DNA from: Aphelocoma coerulescens
Taxonomy: Eukaryota; Chordata; Aves; Passeriformes; Corvidae
Direction of reading: 5' to 3'
Assembly (NCBI RefSeq): GCF_041296385.1
Contig: NW_027183981.1
Location: 2,172,501-2,236,500 of the forward strand
DNA: 64,000 nt
This document shows positions 49,714 to 63,490 of the stretch, one piece after another. Numbering within the stretch: the first letter of the stretch is position 1; each line of letters begins with the position of its first letter. The notes beneath the pieces are model-generated. The model saw only the letters and a program-made list of their open reading frames with translations. It made no database searches and was not told where the DNA came from. Position numbers and translations under genes: made by a program.

Positions 49714-50895
49714 TTGAATGAGATGTGTAAAACCTCCGCTCCTGGGCCAGATGGGATTGCTCTGGGTCATCTTATTAAAATAGACCCTAAGTTCTCCCAG
49801 TTGACAGAGATCTTCAACCTCTGGCTTGCCACCGGAACTTTACCGGACGCGCTGCGGGACTGCCTGACAGTTTTGATACCCAAGTCATCCAATGAGGAGA
49901 AACCTGGTGATATCAACAACTGGAGGCCTATCACCATTGCTTCAGTGGTGTTTAGGTTATTCTCCAGGATCGCGAATGCGAGACTGGCCCGTGCATGTCC
50001 CATTAACCCCAGACAACGGGGTTTTATCAGCGCATCAGGCTGTTCTGAGAACCTTAAGCTGTTACAGCTTTTGGTTAAGAAGGCAAAACAGGAACATAGA
50101 AGTTTGGGGGTGGTATTTGTGGATATTGCCAAGGCATTTGATACCGTTTGCCAGCAGCATATTATAGCTGGTTTGGTTAAGAGGGGAGTTGATTCCCATA
50201 TAATCCATCTAATTGGTGAGATGTACAGGAATATTAAGACGTACATCGTCGCCAAGAATGGGAAAACAGACCCCATTAACACCTGCTCCGGTGTTAAACA
50301 GGGCAACCCAATGTCACTTTTGTTATTCAACCTGGCGCTGGATCCTCTCCTATGTAAACTGGAAACGGAAGGGTGTGGATTCCATCTTGGTGGATTTAAG
50401 ATTACGGCCATGGCCTTCGCAGATGATCTGGTGCTTCTGAGCGACTCATGGGAAGGCATGTGTTATAACATCAAAATTTTGGAGACCTTTTGTGAGCTTA
50501 CTGGTCTCCGAACTCAAGAAGAGAAATGCCACGGCTTTTACATCAAGCCGACCAAGGACGCGTATACCATCAGTGACTGTCCTGCTTGGCAAGTTGGAGG
50601 GACTCCCCTCAACATGATCAACCCGGGAAGCTCAGAGAAATATCTTGGCACACAGATTGACCCTTGGACCGGTTTCGCTGATCCTGGCCTTCCTACGAAA
50701 CTTGAAGAATGGCTTCATCGGATTGGTAGCGCACCACTTAAACCTCTTCAGAAAGCCGATAGGACATATACCATCCCTAGACTGATATATCTGGCTGACC
50801 ATACCAATGTAAAAACTGGGCTCCTCGAATCCCTTGACTTGATGATAAAAAAAATCGGTCAAGGAGCGGCTTCATCTCCCAACTTGTACATGTGA
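49714..50895 (+). pseudogene. R2 reverse transcriptase segment, unit 12
   Basis: Leu at codon 20 (49772 T); 49959 G to A is TTG to TTA, silent. Confidence 0.92.
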
Positions 50896-50944
50896 TGCCA
50901 TCCTGTATTCGAGATTTAAAGACGGAGGGCTGGGGTTTATCAAA

Positions 50945-51742
50945 TTGGCGGCGCTTATACCTAGTATTCAAGCGCGAAGATTGCACAGATTAGCTCAATC
51001 TTCGGATGGGACCTTGGTTTCTTTTTTGAAGGGTGAACATCTAGAATTGATACATGAGAAATTATGGGTTAAAGCTGGGGGTGTACGAGAGTCCGTCCCC
51101 CAAATTTGGGACCCCATCCCATTGATGGAAGTCGCTAGCGAGGGGAGTGAAGCCTTGTCTGAGTGGGAGGCACCACGTTCCAAGCTTCGCCTTCCTAGGC
51201 CCTGTGACTGGCGGAAGGTGGAATTCAATAAATGGAAACATCTGGTTGCCCAGGGCCATGGGATCGAAAATTTTGAGAATGATAAGATCAGTAATGACTG
51301 GTTGATGCATTACCGCAGCATCCCTCACAGAAAACTCATAACGGCGCTGCAATTAAGAGCGAAGGTCTACCCCACTCGGGAATTCTTAGCAAGGGGTAGA
51401 CACGATGTCTGTGTTCGATCCTGCAGACACTGCGGCGCCGAATATGAATCAGCGTCCCATGTCATCGGAAAATGCCCAATTACTCAGGACGCCAGAATTA
51501 AAAGGCATAATTTCATCTGCGAAACCCTTAGCCGAGAAGCTAAGAGGGAGAATTGGACGGTTTTCCAGGAGCCGCATTTGAGAGATGAAGAAAATGAGTT
51601 ATTTAAGCCTGATTTAATCTTTGTGAAGGATGCTAAGGCACTTGTAGTGGACGTAACAGTGAGATACGAGCACAGCAATTCTTCACTGAAAGGGGCCGCT
51701 GTGGAGAAGGCAAAAAAGTATCCTTCTTCCACAGATTTGTGA
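50945..51742 (+). pseudogene. R2 endonuclease segment, unit 12
   Basis: Translation identical to unit 1. Confidence 0.9.
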
Positions 51743-52163
51743 CCTCACTAATGTAACATCTGTAGAGTTCACTGGTTTCCCCTTAGGAGCGCGGGGGAAA
51801 TGGTATGAGAGGAACTCTGAATTGCTACAGGCCTTGGGACTCTCTAAAACGAGGCTAGGGAGACTAGCCCGGGCCCTGGCATCCAGAGCACTCTTCTCTT
51901 CTGTAGATATCGTACATATGTTCGCAAGCAAAGCCAGATTGTTTGTACCTTTACAATAAAGGCCCCTTCCCTGAGTGGTTCGAGCTGGACAGTGGAATTG
52001 GTTTTGGGTGGGAGGGGTTCACCCGTCATAACGCGTCTTGCCCATATTTGGGCTACAAATTTGGATTCGACCAGGTGGACGGGCCACCTTTACTTAACCC
52101 AGAAAAGAAACATACCATTTTATATGTTTATTAAATAGCCATAGTTACTAACTGGGCATAGCT

Positions 52164-52227
52164 GCAGAGGTCGCACCTCCTCGTGGTCCCGCCGGATACC
52201 CGTAAGGGTAACTAAGTCGACCTCTGC
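52164..52227 (+). ncRNA. R2 HDV-like ribozyme core, unit 13
   Basis: Identical to the core at 1980-2043. Confidence 0.85.
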
Positions 52228-52806
52228 CCCAGTGTGAGTGAGGGGGTAATATCTCCCCTCCCTATTGCTGGACTCGCCACCCAGTGGTAGATTCACAAAT
52301 CGCAGAAACAAATTTATTGGCGCAGCTATTTGCTGTTGCCCAAAGCCTTGTCCACGGGCATTAGTTGGACACAGTCTGCAGGTTGGTCGAGGGTTCCACC
52401 TGCAGACTCTGACAACCCTCTTTTAGATTTGACCAAACGCCATCTCGGTCTTGACAATGGTACAATCTGTGGCTTTGCGGTACGTGTCTACGGCCACCCA
52501 AACTGACCCTTTAGATCTGTGGGTTAGAGAGGCCAGAATTCCACCACTATCTGTGGTGTTAGAGGAGGAAAGAATCAATCTTGTACCTTTGGAGTTTATA
52601 AACTCCAAAGTTGCTCTTGAAGTTGGGAGCCATCTGGGTAACACCGCAGATTGTCTGGCTGTATTTCCTGAACCTTATGAAATCTTGCCCTTTGGGCTGG
52701 TTCAGGAAGAAATAAATGGGTGTGAAACAAGAGAAATAGAGGAGCCAATGACACCTGGGACTCCTCCGGGATCAGAGGGGGCGGAACAATTACAGGAACT
52801 CCTGTT

Positions 52807-53871
52807 ATGTCTGTCCCGGACAAAAATCCATCATGTCCAAGGTGTCTGACCCGGTTTACTAATACGCTGGGGTTAACAGACCATCTAAAGACGTCCCATG
52901 GCTGTAATAAGATCTGGTTTAGGTGCTCTAAGTGTGGTAAACAAAATCTGAAATACCACAGTATCTCCTGTCATGTCCCTCGGTGCAAAGGTGAAGGATT
53001 TGTGGCCCCTACGGGTAGCTGGGTCTGTGAGGTGTGCTCTAGAGGTTTTGCTACAAAGATTGGACTGGGACAGCACAAGAGGTTACAACATCCTCTTGTG
53101 TGTAATGTGGAACGGATAGCTGCCTCTCACCCCAAAGAAACATCTTTGCGGGGGGCCCATAAGAAGGTATGGACCGAGGAGGAAGAGGCTCTCCTGAATC
53201 AATTGGTGGTTAAGTTTGCTGGTAGCAGGAACATCAATCAGCTAATAGCGGAGCACTTGTCATCTAAGACGCCAAAGCAGATTAGTGACAAAAGACGCCT
53301 TCTAGGAAAAGGTCCCTCAAAGAAAGTTCGATTTAGAGAAGGCGGGGCTGTAGGCAGAGAAGAACCTCCCCAATCTGCTAAGGGGCAAAGTGAGGGACGC
53401 TTGGTGCTCCACTATCATGATATCATCAAGCTGAAGCTATCGGCCGGCGAGTTCACCGTGTGTCAGGAGGCCTTTGAGAAAATAATGCAGGGGCAAGATC
53501 CGCAATCAGTGGTGAACGAAGTGTATGAGAAGTTTCGGGATAGCCAGGATAGGCTTAACCATAAAGTGTCTAAGCCGCGAAGGCCCCGGGGGCCTCGAGG
53601 CCAAAAAGCATCCGGGGTGACAACTAAACGGATGCAGAAAAGGGCCGTTAAGCGAGGAAAATATCTGAGATATCAGAGGTTGTTTCAGATACATAGAGGG
53701 AGGTTGGCACGGGTTATTTTGGATAACACGGAAGCCCTGCAGTGCCAAATACCATCTGGTGTTATCCACAGTGCACATTTAAAGAGAGATGGGAAACATC
53801 TGTCTGTTTTAGTGGTCTTGAATCCTTCCCAGTATATAGGGAGGCGGATAACACCATGTTTCGAGACCTGA
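52807..53871 (+). pseudogene. R2 zinc-finger/Myb segment, unit 13
   Basis: Ser at residue 152 (53260 T). Confidence 0.9.
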
Positions 53872-53895
53872 TTTCAGAGAGAGACTGGTAAGAAC

Positions 53896-55077
53896 TTGAA
53901 TGAGATGTGTAAAACCTCCGCTCCTGGGCCAGATGGGATTGCTCTGGGTCATCTTATTAAAATAGACCCTAAGTTCTCCCAGTTGACAGAGATCTTCAAC
54001 CTCTGGCTTGCCACCGGAACTTTACCGGACGCGCTGCGGGACTGCCTGACAGTTTTGATACCCAAGTCATCCAATGAGGAGAAACCTGGTGATATCAACA
54101 ACTGGAGGCCTATCACCATTGCTTCAGTGGTGTTTAGGTTGTTCTCCAGGATCGCGAATGCGAGACTGGCCCGTGCATGTCCCATTAACCCCAGACAACG
54201 GGGTTTTATCAGCGCATCAGGCTGTTCTGAGAACCTTAAGCTGTTACAGCTTTTGGTTAAGAAGGCAAAACAGGAACATAGAAGTTTGGGGGTGGTATTT
54301 GTGGATATTGCCAAGGCATTTGATACCGTTTGCCAGCAGCATATTATAGCTGGTTTGGTTAAGAGGGGAGTTGATTCCCATATAATCCATCTAATTGGTG
54401 AGATGTACAGGAATATTAAGACGTACATCGTCGCCAAGAATGGGAAAACAGACCCCATTAACACCTGCTCCGGTGTTAAACAGGGCAACCCAATGTCACT
54501 TTTGTTATTCAACCTGGCGCTGGATCCTCTCCTATGTAAACTGGAAACGGAAGGGTGTGGATTCCATCTTGGTGGATTTAAGATTACGGCCATGGCCTTC
54601 GCAGATGATCTGGTGCTTCTGAGCGACTCATGGGAAGGCATGTGTTATAACATCAAAATTTTGGAGACCTTTTGTGAGCTTACTGGTCTCCGAACTCAAG
54701 AAGAGAAATGCCACGGCTTTTACATCAAGCCGACCAAGGACGCGTATACCATCAGTGACTGTCCTGCTTGGCAAGTTGGAGGGACTCCCCTCAACATGAT
54801 CAACCCGGGAAGCTCAGAGAAATATCTTGGCACACAGATTGACCCTTGGACCGGTTTCGCTGATCCTGGCCTTCCTACGAAACTTGAAGAATGGCTTCAT
54901 CGGATTGGTAGCGCACCACTTAAACCTCTTCAGAAAGCCGATAGGACATATACCATCCCTAGACTGATATATCTGGCTGACCATACCAATGTAAAAACTG
55001 GGCTCCTCAAATCCCTTGACTTGATGATAAAAAAAATCGGTCAAGGAGCGGCTTCATCTCCCAACTTGTACATGTGA
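53896..55077 (+). pseudogene. R2 reverse transcriptase segment, unit 13
   Basis: Leu at codon 20 (53954 T); 55009 changes Glu 372 to Lys in the thumb. Confidence 0.92.
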
Positions 55078-55126
55078 TGCCATCCTGTATTCGAGATTTA
55101 AAGACGGAGGGCTGGGGTTTATCAAA

Positions 55127-55924
55127 TTGGCGGCGCTTATACCTAGTATTCAAGCGCGAAGATTGCACAGATTAGCTCAATCTTCGGATGGGACCTTGGT
55201 TTCTTTTTTGAAGGGTGAACATCTAGAATTGATACATGAGAAATTATGGGTTAAAGCTGGGGGTGTACGAGAGTCCGTCCCCCAAATTTGGGACCCCATC
55301 CCATTGATGGAAGTCGCTAGCGAGGGGAGTGAAGCCTTGTCTGAGTGGGAGGCACCACGTTCCAAGCTTCGCCTTCCTAGGCCCTGTGACTGGCGGAAGG
55401 TGGAATTCAATAAATGGAAACATCTGGTTGCCCAGGGCCATGGGATCGAAAATTTTGAGAATGATAAGATCAGTAATGACTGGTTGATGCATTACCGCAG
55501 CATCCCTCACAGAAAACTCATAACGGCGCTGCAATTAAGAGCGAAGGTCTACCCCACTCGGGAATTCTTAGCAAGGGGTAGACACGATGTCTGTGTTCGA
55601 TCCTGCAGACACTGCGGCGCCGAATATGAATCAGCGTCCCATGTCATCGGAAAATGCCCAATTACTCAGGACGCCAGAATTAAAAGGCATAATTTCATCT
55701 GCGAAACCCTTAGCCGAGAAGCTAAGAGGGAGAATTGGACGGTTTTCCAGGAGCCGCATTTGAGAGATGAAGAAAATGAGTTATTTAAGCCTGATTTAAT
55801 CTTTGTGAAGGATGCTAAGGCACTTGTAGTGGACGTAACAGTGAGATACGAGCACAGCAATTCTTCACTGAAAGGGGCCGCTGTGGAGAAGGCAAAAAAG
55901 TATCCTTCTTCCACAGATTTGTGA
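55127..55924 (+). pseudogene. R2 endonuclease segment, unit 13
   Basis: Translation identical to unit 1. Confidence 0.9.
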
Positions 55925-56345
55925 CCTCACTAATGTAACATCTGTAGAGTTCACTGGTTTCCCCTTAGGAGCGCGGGGGAAATGGTATGAGAGGAACTCT
56001 GAATTGCTACAGGCCTTGGGACTCTCTAAAACGAGGCTAGGGAGACTAGCCCGGGCCCTGGCATCCAGAGCACTCTTCTCTTCTGTAGATATCGTACATA
56101 TGTTCGCAAGCAAAGCCAGATTGTTTGTACCTTTACAATAAAGGCCCCTTCCCTGAGTGGTTCGAGCTGGACAGTGGAATTGGTTTTGGGTGGGAGGGGT
56201 TCACCCGTCATAACGCGTCTTGCCCATATTTGGGCTACAAATTTGGATTCGACCAGGTGGACGGGCCACCTTTACTTAACCCAGAAAAGAAACATACCAT
56301 TTTATATGTTTATTAAATAGCCATAGTTACTAACTGGGCATAGCT

Positions 56346-56409
56346 GCAGAGGTCGCACCTCCTCGTGGTCCCGCCGGATACCCGTAAGGGTAACTAAGTC
56401 GACCTCTGC
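56346..56409 (+). ncRNA. R2 HDV-like ribozyme core, unit 14
   Basis: Identical to the core at 1980-2043. Confidence 0.85.
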
Positions 56410-56988
56410 CCCAGTGTGAGTGAGGGGGTAATATCTCCCCTCCCTATTGCTGGACTCGCCACCCAGTGGTAGATTCACAAATCGCAGAAACAAATTTATT
56501 GGCGCAGCTATTTGCTGTTGCCCAAAGCCTTGTCCACGGGCATTAGTTGGACACAGTCTGCAGGTTGGTCGAGGGTTCCACCTGCAGACTCTGACAACCC
56601 TCTTTTAGATTTGACCAAACGCCATCTCGGTCTTGACAATGGTACAATCTGTGGCTTTGCGGTACGTGTCTACGGCCACCCAAACTGACCCTTTAGATCT
56701 GTGGGTTAGAGAGGCCAGAATTCCACCACTATCTGTGGTGTTAGAGGAGGAAAGAATCAATCTTGTACCTTTGGAGTTTATAAACTCCAAAGTTGCTCTT
56801 GAAGTTGGGAGCCATCTGGGTAACACCGCAGATTGTCTGGCTGTATTTCCTGAACCTTATGAAATCTTGCCCTTTGGGCTGGTTCAGGAAGAAATAAATG
56901 GGTGTGAAACAAGAGAAATAGAGGAGCCAATGACACCTGGGACTCCTCCGGGATCAGAGGGGGCGGAACAATTACAGGAACTCCTGTT

Positions 56989-58053
56989 ATGTCTGTCCCG
57001 GACAAAAATCCATCATGTCCAAGGTGTCTGACCCGGTTTACTAATACGCTGGGGTTAACAGACCATCTAAAGACGTCCCATGGCTGTAATAAGATCTGGT
57101 TTAGGTGCTCTAAGTGTGGTAAACAAAATCTGAAATACCACAGTATCTCCTGTCATGTCCCTCGGTGCAAAGGTGAAGGATTTGTGGCCCCTACGGGTAG
57201 CTGGGTCTGTGAGGTGTGCTCTAGAGGTTTTGCTACAAAGATTGGACTGGGACAGCACAAGAGGTTACAACATCCTCTTGTGTGTAATGTGGAACGGATA
57301 GCTGCCTCTCACCCCAAAGAAACATCTTTGCGGGGGGCCCATAAGAAGGTATGGACCGAGGAGGAAGAGGCTCTCCTGAATCAATTGGTGGTTAAGTTTG
57401 CTGGTAGCAGGAACATCAATCAGCTAATAGCGGAGCACTTGCCATCTAAGACGCCAAAGCAGATTAGTGACAAAAGACGCCTTCTAGGAAAAGGTCCCTC
57501 AAAGAAAGTTCGATTTAGAGAAGGCGGGGCTGTAGGCAGAGAAGAACCTCCCCAATCTGCTAAGGGGCAAAGTGAGGGACGCTTGGTGCTCCACTATCAT
57601 GATATCATCAAGCTGAAGCTATCGGCAGGCGAGTTCACCGTGTGTCAGGAGGCCTTTGAGAAAATAATGCAGGGGCAAGATCCGCAATCAGTGGTGAACG
57701 AAGTGTATGAGAAGTTTCGGGATAGCCAGGATAGGCTTAACCATAAAGTGTCTAAGCCGCGAAGGCCCCGGGGGCCTCGAGGCCAAAAAGCATCCGGGGT
57801 GACAACTAAACGGATGCAGAAAAGGGCCGTTAAGCGAGGAAAATATCTGAGATATCAGAGGTTGTTTCAGATACATAGAGGGAGGTTGGCACGGGTTATT
57901 TTGGATAACACGGAAGCCCTGCAGTGCCAAATACCATCTGGTGTTATCCACAGTGCACATTTAAAGAGAGATGGGAAACATCTGTCTGTTTTAGTGGTCT
58001 TGAATCCTTCCCAGTATATAGGGAGGCGGATAACACCATGTTTCGAGACCTGA
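56989..58053 (+). pseudogene. R2 zinc-finger/Myb segment, unit 14
   Basis: Translation identical to unit 1; A at the silent site 57627. Confidence 0.9.
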
Positions 58054-58077
58054 TTTCAGAGAGAGACTGGTAAGAAC

Positions 58078-59259
58078 TTGAATGAGATGTGTAAAACCTC
58101 CGCTCCTGGGCCAGATGGGATTGCTCTGGGTCATCTTATTAAAATAGACCCTAAGTTCTCCCAGTTGACAGAGATCTTCAACCTCTGGCTTGCCACCGGA
58201 ACTTTACCGGACGCGCTGCGGGACTGCCTGACAGTTTTGATACCCAAGTCATCCAATGAGGAGAAACCTGGTGATATCAACAACTGGAGGCCTATCACCA
58301 TTGCTTCAGTGGTGTTTAGGTTGTTCTCCAGGATCGCGAATGCGAGACTGGCCCGTGCATGTCCCATTAACCCCAGACAACGGGGTTTTATCAGCGCATC
58401 AGGCTGTTCTGAGAACCTTAAGCTGTTACAGCTTTTGGTTAAGAAGGCAAAACAGGAACATAGAAGTTTGGGGGTGGTATTTGTGGATATTGCCAAGGCA
58501 TTTGATACCGTTTGCCAGCAGCATATTATAGCTGGTTTGGTTAAGAGGGGAGTTGATTCCCATATAATCCATCTAATTGGTGAGATGTACAGGAATATTA
58601 AGACGTACATCGTCGCCAAGAATGGGAAAACAGACCCCATTAACACCTGCTCCGGTGTTAAACAGGGCAACCCAATGTCACTTTTGTTATTCAACCTGGC
58701 GCTGGATCCTCTCCTATGTAAACTGGAAACGGAAGGGTGTGGATTCCATCTTGGTGGATTTAAGATTACGGCCATGGCCTTCGCAGATGATCTGGTGCTT
58801 CTGAGCGACTCATGGGAAGGCATGTGTTATAACATCAAAATTTTGGAGACCTTTTGTGAGCTTACTGGTCTCCGAACTCAAGAAGAGAAATGCCACGGCT
58901 TTTACATCAAGCCGACCAAGGACGCGTATACCATCAGTGACTGTCCTGCTTGGCAAGTTGGAGGGACTCCCCTCAACATGATCAACCCGGGAAGCTCAGA
59001 GAAATATCTTGGCACACAGATTGACCCTTGGACCGGTTTCGCTGATCCTGGCCTTCCTACGAAACTTGAAGAATGGCTTCATCGGATTGGTAGCGCACCA
59101 CTTAAACCTCTTCAGAAAGCCGATAGGACATATACCATCCCTAGACTGATATATCTGGCTGACCATACCAATGTAAAAACTGGGCTCCTCGAATCCCTTG
59201 ACTTGATGATAAAAAAAATCGGTCAAGGAGCGGCTTCATCTCCCAACTTGTACATGTGA
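58078..59259 (+). pseudogene. R2 reverse transcriptase segment, unit 14
   Basis: Leu at codon 20 (58136 T). Confidence 0.92.
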
Positions 59260-59308
59260 TGCCATCCTGTATTCGAGATTTAAAGACGGAGGGCTGGGGT
59301 TTATCAAA

Positions 59309-60106
59309 TTGGCGGCGCTTATACCTAGTATTCAAGCGCGAAGATTGCACAGATTAGCTCAATCTTCGGATGGGACCTTGGTTTCTTTTTTGAAGGGTGA
59401 ACATCTAGAATTGATACATGAGAAATTATGGGTTAAAGCTGGGGGTGTACGAGAGTCCGTCCCCCAAATTTGGGACCCCATCCCATTGATGGAAGTCGCT
59501 AGCGAGGGGAGTGAAGCCTTGTCTGAGTGGGAGGCACCACGTTCCAAGCTTCGCCTTCCTAGGCCCTGTGACTGGCGGAAGGTGGAATTCAATAAATGGA
59601 AACATCTGGTTGCCCAGGGCCATGGGATCGAAAATTTTGAGAATGATAAGATCAGTAATGACTGGTTGATGCATTACCGCAGCATGCCTCACAGAAAACT
59701 CATAACGGCGCTGCAATTAAGAGCGAAGGTCTACCCCACTCGGGAATTCTTAGCAAGGGGTAGACACGATGTCTGTGTTCGATCCTGCAGACACTGCGGC
59801 GCCGAATATGAATCAGCGTCCCATGTCATCGGAAAATGCCCAATTACTCAGGACGCCAGAATTAAAAGGCATAATTTCATCTGCGAAACCCTTAGCCGAG
59901 AAGCTAAGAGGGAGAATTGGACGGTTTTCCAGGAGCCGCATTTGAGAGATGAAGAAAATGAGTTATTTAAGCCTGATTTAATCTTTGTGAAGGATGCTAA
60001 GGCACTTGTAGTGGACGTAACAGTGAGATACGAGCACAGCAATTCTTCACTGAAAGGGGCCGCTGTGGAGAAGGCAAAAAAGTATCCTTCTTCCACAGAT
60101 TTGTGA
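59309..60106 (+). pseudogene. R2 endonuclease segment, unit 14
   Basis: 59686 C to G changes Ile 126 to Met, upstream of the knuckle; motif residues intact. Confidence 0.9.
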
Positions 60107-60527
60107 CCTCACTAATGTAACATCTGTAGAGTTCACTGGTTTCCCCTTAGGAGCGCGGGGGAAATGGTATGAGAGGAACTCTGAATTGCTACAGGCCTTG
60201 GGACTCTCTAAAACGAGGCTAGGGAGACTAGCCCGGGCCCTGGCATCCAGAGCACTCTTCTCTTCTGTAGATATCGTACATATGTTCGCAAGCAAAGCCA
60301 GATTGTTTGTACCTTTACAATAAAGGCCCCTTCCCTGAGTGGTTCGAGCTGGACAGTGGAATTGGTTTTGGGTGGGAGGGGTTCACCCGTCATAACGCGT
60401 CTTGCCCATATTTGGGCTACAAATTTGGATTCGACCAGGTGGACGGGCCACCTTTACTTAACCCAGAAAAGAAACATACCATTTTATATGTTTATTAAAT
60501 AGCCATAGTTACTAACTGGGCATAGCT

Positions 60528-60591
60528 GCAGAGGTCGCACCTCCTCGTGGTCCCGCCGGATACCCGTAAGGGTAACTAAGTCGACCTCTGC
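60528..60591 (+). ncRNA. R2 HDV-like ribozyme core, unit 15
   Basis: Identical to the core at 1980-2043. Confidence 0.85.
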
Positions 60592-61170
60592 CCCAGTGTG
60601 AGTGAGGGGGTAATATCTCCCCTCCCTATTGCTGGACTCGCCACCCAGTGGTAGATTCACAAATCGCAGAAACAAATTTATTGGCGCAGCTATTTGCTGT
60701 TGCCCAAAGCCTTGTCCACGGGCATTAGTTGGACACAGTCTGCAGGTTGGTCGAGGGTTCCACCTGCAGACTCTGACAACCCTCTTTTAGATTTGACCAA
60801 ACGCCATCTCGGTCTTGACAATGGTACAATCTGTGGCTTTGCGGTACGTGTCTACGGCCACCCAAACTGACCCTTTAGATCTGTGGGTTAGAGAGGCCAG
60901 AATTCCACCACTATCTGTGGTGTTAGAGGAGGAAAGAATCAATCTTGTACCTTTGGAGTTTATAAACTCCAAAGTTGCTCTTGAAGTTGGGAGCCATCTG
61001 GGTAACACCGCAGATTGTCTGGCTGTATTTCCTGAACCTTATGAAATCTTGCCCTTTGGGCTGGTTCAGGAAGAAATAAATGGGTGTGAAACAAGAGAAA
61101 TAGAGGAGCCAATGACACCTGGGACTCCTCCGGGATCAGAGGGGGCGGAACAATTACAGGAACTCCTGTT

Positions 61171-62235
61171 ATGTCTGTCCCGGACAAAAATCCATCATGT
61201 CCAAGGTGTCTGACCCGGTTTACTAATACGCTGGGGTTAACAGACCATCTAAAGACGTCCCATGGCTGTAATAAGATCTGGTTTAGGTGCTCTAAGTGTG
61301 GTAAACAAAATCTGAAATACCACAGTATCTCCTGTCATGTCCCTCGGTGCAAAGGTGAAGGATTTGTGGCCCCTACGGGTAGCTGGGTCTGTGAGGTGTG
61401 CTCTAGAGGTTTTGCTACAAAGATTGGACTGGGACAGCACAAGAGGTTACAACATCCTCTTGTGTGTAATGTGGAACGGATAGCTGCCTCTCACCCCAAA
61501 GAAACATCTTTGCGGGGGGCCCATAAGAAGGTATGGACCGAGGAGGAAGAGGCTCTCCTGAATCAATTGGTGGTTAAGTTTGCTGGTAGCAGGAACATCA
61601 ATCAGCTAATAGCGGAGCACTTGCCATCTAAGACGCCAAAGCAGATTAGTGACAAAAGACGCCTTCTAGGAAAAGGTCCCTCAAAGAAAGTTCGATTTAG
61701 AGAAGGCGGGGCTGTAGGCAGAGAAGAACCTCCCCAATCTGCTAAGGGGCAAAGTGAGGGACGCTTGGTGCTCCACTATCATGATATCATCAAGCTGAAG
61801 CTATCGGCAGGCGAGTTCACCGTGTGTCAGGAGGCCTTTGAGAAAATAATGCAGGGGCAAGATCCGCAATCAGTGGTGAACGAAGTGTATGAGAAGTTTC
61901 GGGATAGCCAGGATAGGCTTAACCATAAAGTGTCTAAGCCGCGAAGGCCCCGGGGGCCTCGAGGCCAAAAAGCATCCGGGGTGACAACTAAACGGATGCA
62001 GAAAAGGGCCGTTAAGCGAGGAAAATATCTGAGATATCAGAGGTTGTTTCAGATACATAGAGGGAGGTTGGCACGGGTTATTTTGGATAACACGGAAGCC
62101 CTGCAGTGCCAAATACCATCTGGTGTTATCCACAGTGCACATTTAAAGAGAGATGGGAAACATCTGTCTGTTTTAGTGGTCTTGAATCCTTCCCAGTATA
62201 TAGGGAGGCGGATAACACCATGTTTCGAGACCTGA
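61171..62235 (+). pseudogene. R2 zinc-finger/Myb segment, unit 15
   Basis: Translation identical to unit 1; A at the silent site 61809. Confidence 0.9.
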
Positions 62236-62259
62236 TTTCAGAGAGAGACTGGTAAGAAC

Positions 62260-63441
62260 TTGAATGAGATGTGTAAAACCTCCGCTCCTGGGCCAGATGG
62301 GATTGCTCTGGGTCATCTTATTAAAATAGACCCTAAGTTCTCCCAGTTGACAGAGATCTTCAACCTCTGGCTTGCCACCGGAACTTTACCGGACGCGCTG
62401 CGGGACTGCCTGACAGTTTTGATACCCAAGTCATCCAATGAGGAGAAACCTGGTGATATCAACAACTGGAGGCCTATCACCATTGCTTCAGTGGTGTTTA
62501 GGTTGTTCTCCAGGATCGCGAATGCGAGACTGGCCCGTGCATGTCCCATTAACCCCAGACAACGGGGTTTTATCAGCGCATCAGGCTGTTCTGAGAACCT
62601 TAAGCTGTTACAGCTTTTGGTTAAGAAGGCAAAACAGGAACATAGAAGTTTGGGGGTGGTATTTGTGGATATTGCCAAGGCATTTGATACCGTTTGCCAG
62701 CAGCATATTATAGCTGGTTTGGTTAAGAGGGGAGTTGATTCCCATATAATCCATCTAATTGGTGAGATGTACAGGAATATTAAGACGTACATCGTCGCCA
62801 AGAATGGGAAAACAGACCCCATTAACACCTGCTCCGGTGTTAAACAGGGCAACCCAATGTCACTTTTGTTATTCAACCTGGCGCTGGATCCTCTCCTATG
62901 TAAACTGGAAACGGAAGGGTGTGGATTCCATCTTGGTGGATTTAAGATTACGGCCATGGCCTTCGCAGATGATCTGGTGCTTCTGAGCGACTCATGGGAA
63001 GGCATGTGTTATAACATCAAAATTTTGGAGACCTTTTGTGAGCTTACTGGTCTCCGAACTCAAGAAGAGAAATGCCACGGCTTTTACATCAAGCCGACCA
63101 AGGACGCGTATACCATCAGTGACTGTCCTGCTTGGCAAGTTGGAGGGACTCCCCTCAACATGATCAACCCGGGAAGCTCAGAGAAATATCTTGGCACACA
63201 GATTGACCCTTGGACCGGTTTCGCTGATCCTGGCCTTCCTACGAAACTTGAAGAATGGCTTCATCGGATTGGTAGCGCACCACTTAAACCTCTTCAGAAA
63301 GCCGATAGGACATATACCATCCCTAGACTGATATATCTGGCTGACCATACCAATGTAAAAACTGGGCTCCTCGAATCCCTTGACTTGATGATAAAAAAAA
63401 TCGGTCAAGGAGCGGCTTCATCTCCCAACTTGTACATGTGA
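62260..63441 (+). pseudogene. R2 reverse transcriptase segment, unit 15
   Basis: Leu at codon 20 (62318 T); otherwise as unit 1. Confidence 0.92.
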
Positions 63442-63490
63442 TGCCATCCTGTATTCGAGATTTAAAGACGGAGGGCTGGGGTTTATCAAA

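Larger units (their letters stand above)
47954..52135 (+). mobile_element. R2-like unit 12
   Basis: Start ATG at 48275, N-terminal segment to 48667, C-terminal segment 51732-51959. Haplotype C-C-T, the same as unit 7. Private silent change 49959 G to A. Confidence 0.95.
52136..56317 (+). mobile_element. R2-like unit 13
   Basis: Start ATG at 52457, N-terminal segment to 52849, C-terminal segment 55914-56141. Last unit of the block with C at the second recurrent site. Haplotype T-C-T. Private change 55009 G to A. Confidence 0.95.
56318..60499 (+). mobile_element. R2-like unit 14
   Basis: Start ATG at 56639, N-terminal segment to 57031, C-terminal segment 60096-60323. Haplotype C-A-T. Private change 59686 C to G. 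Confidence 0.95.
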
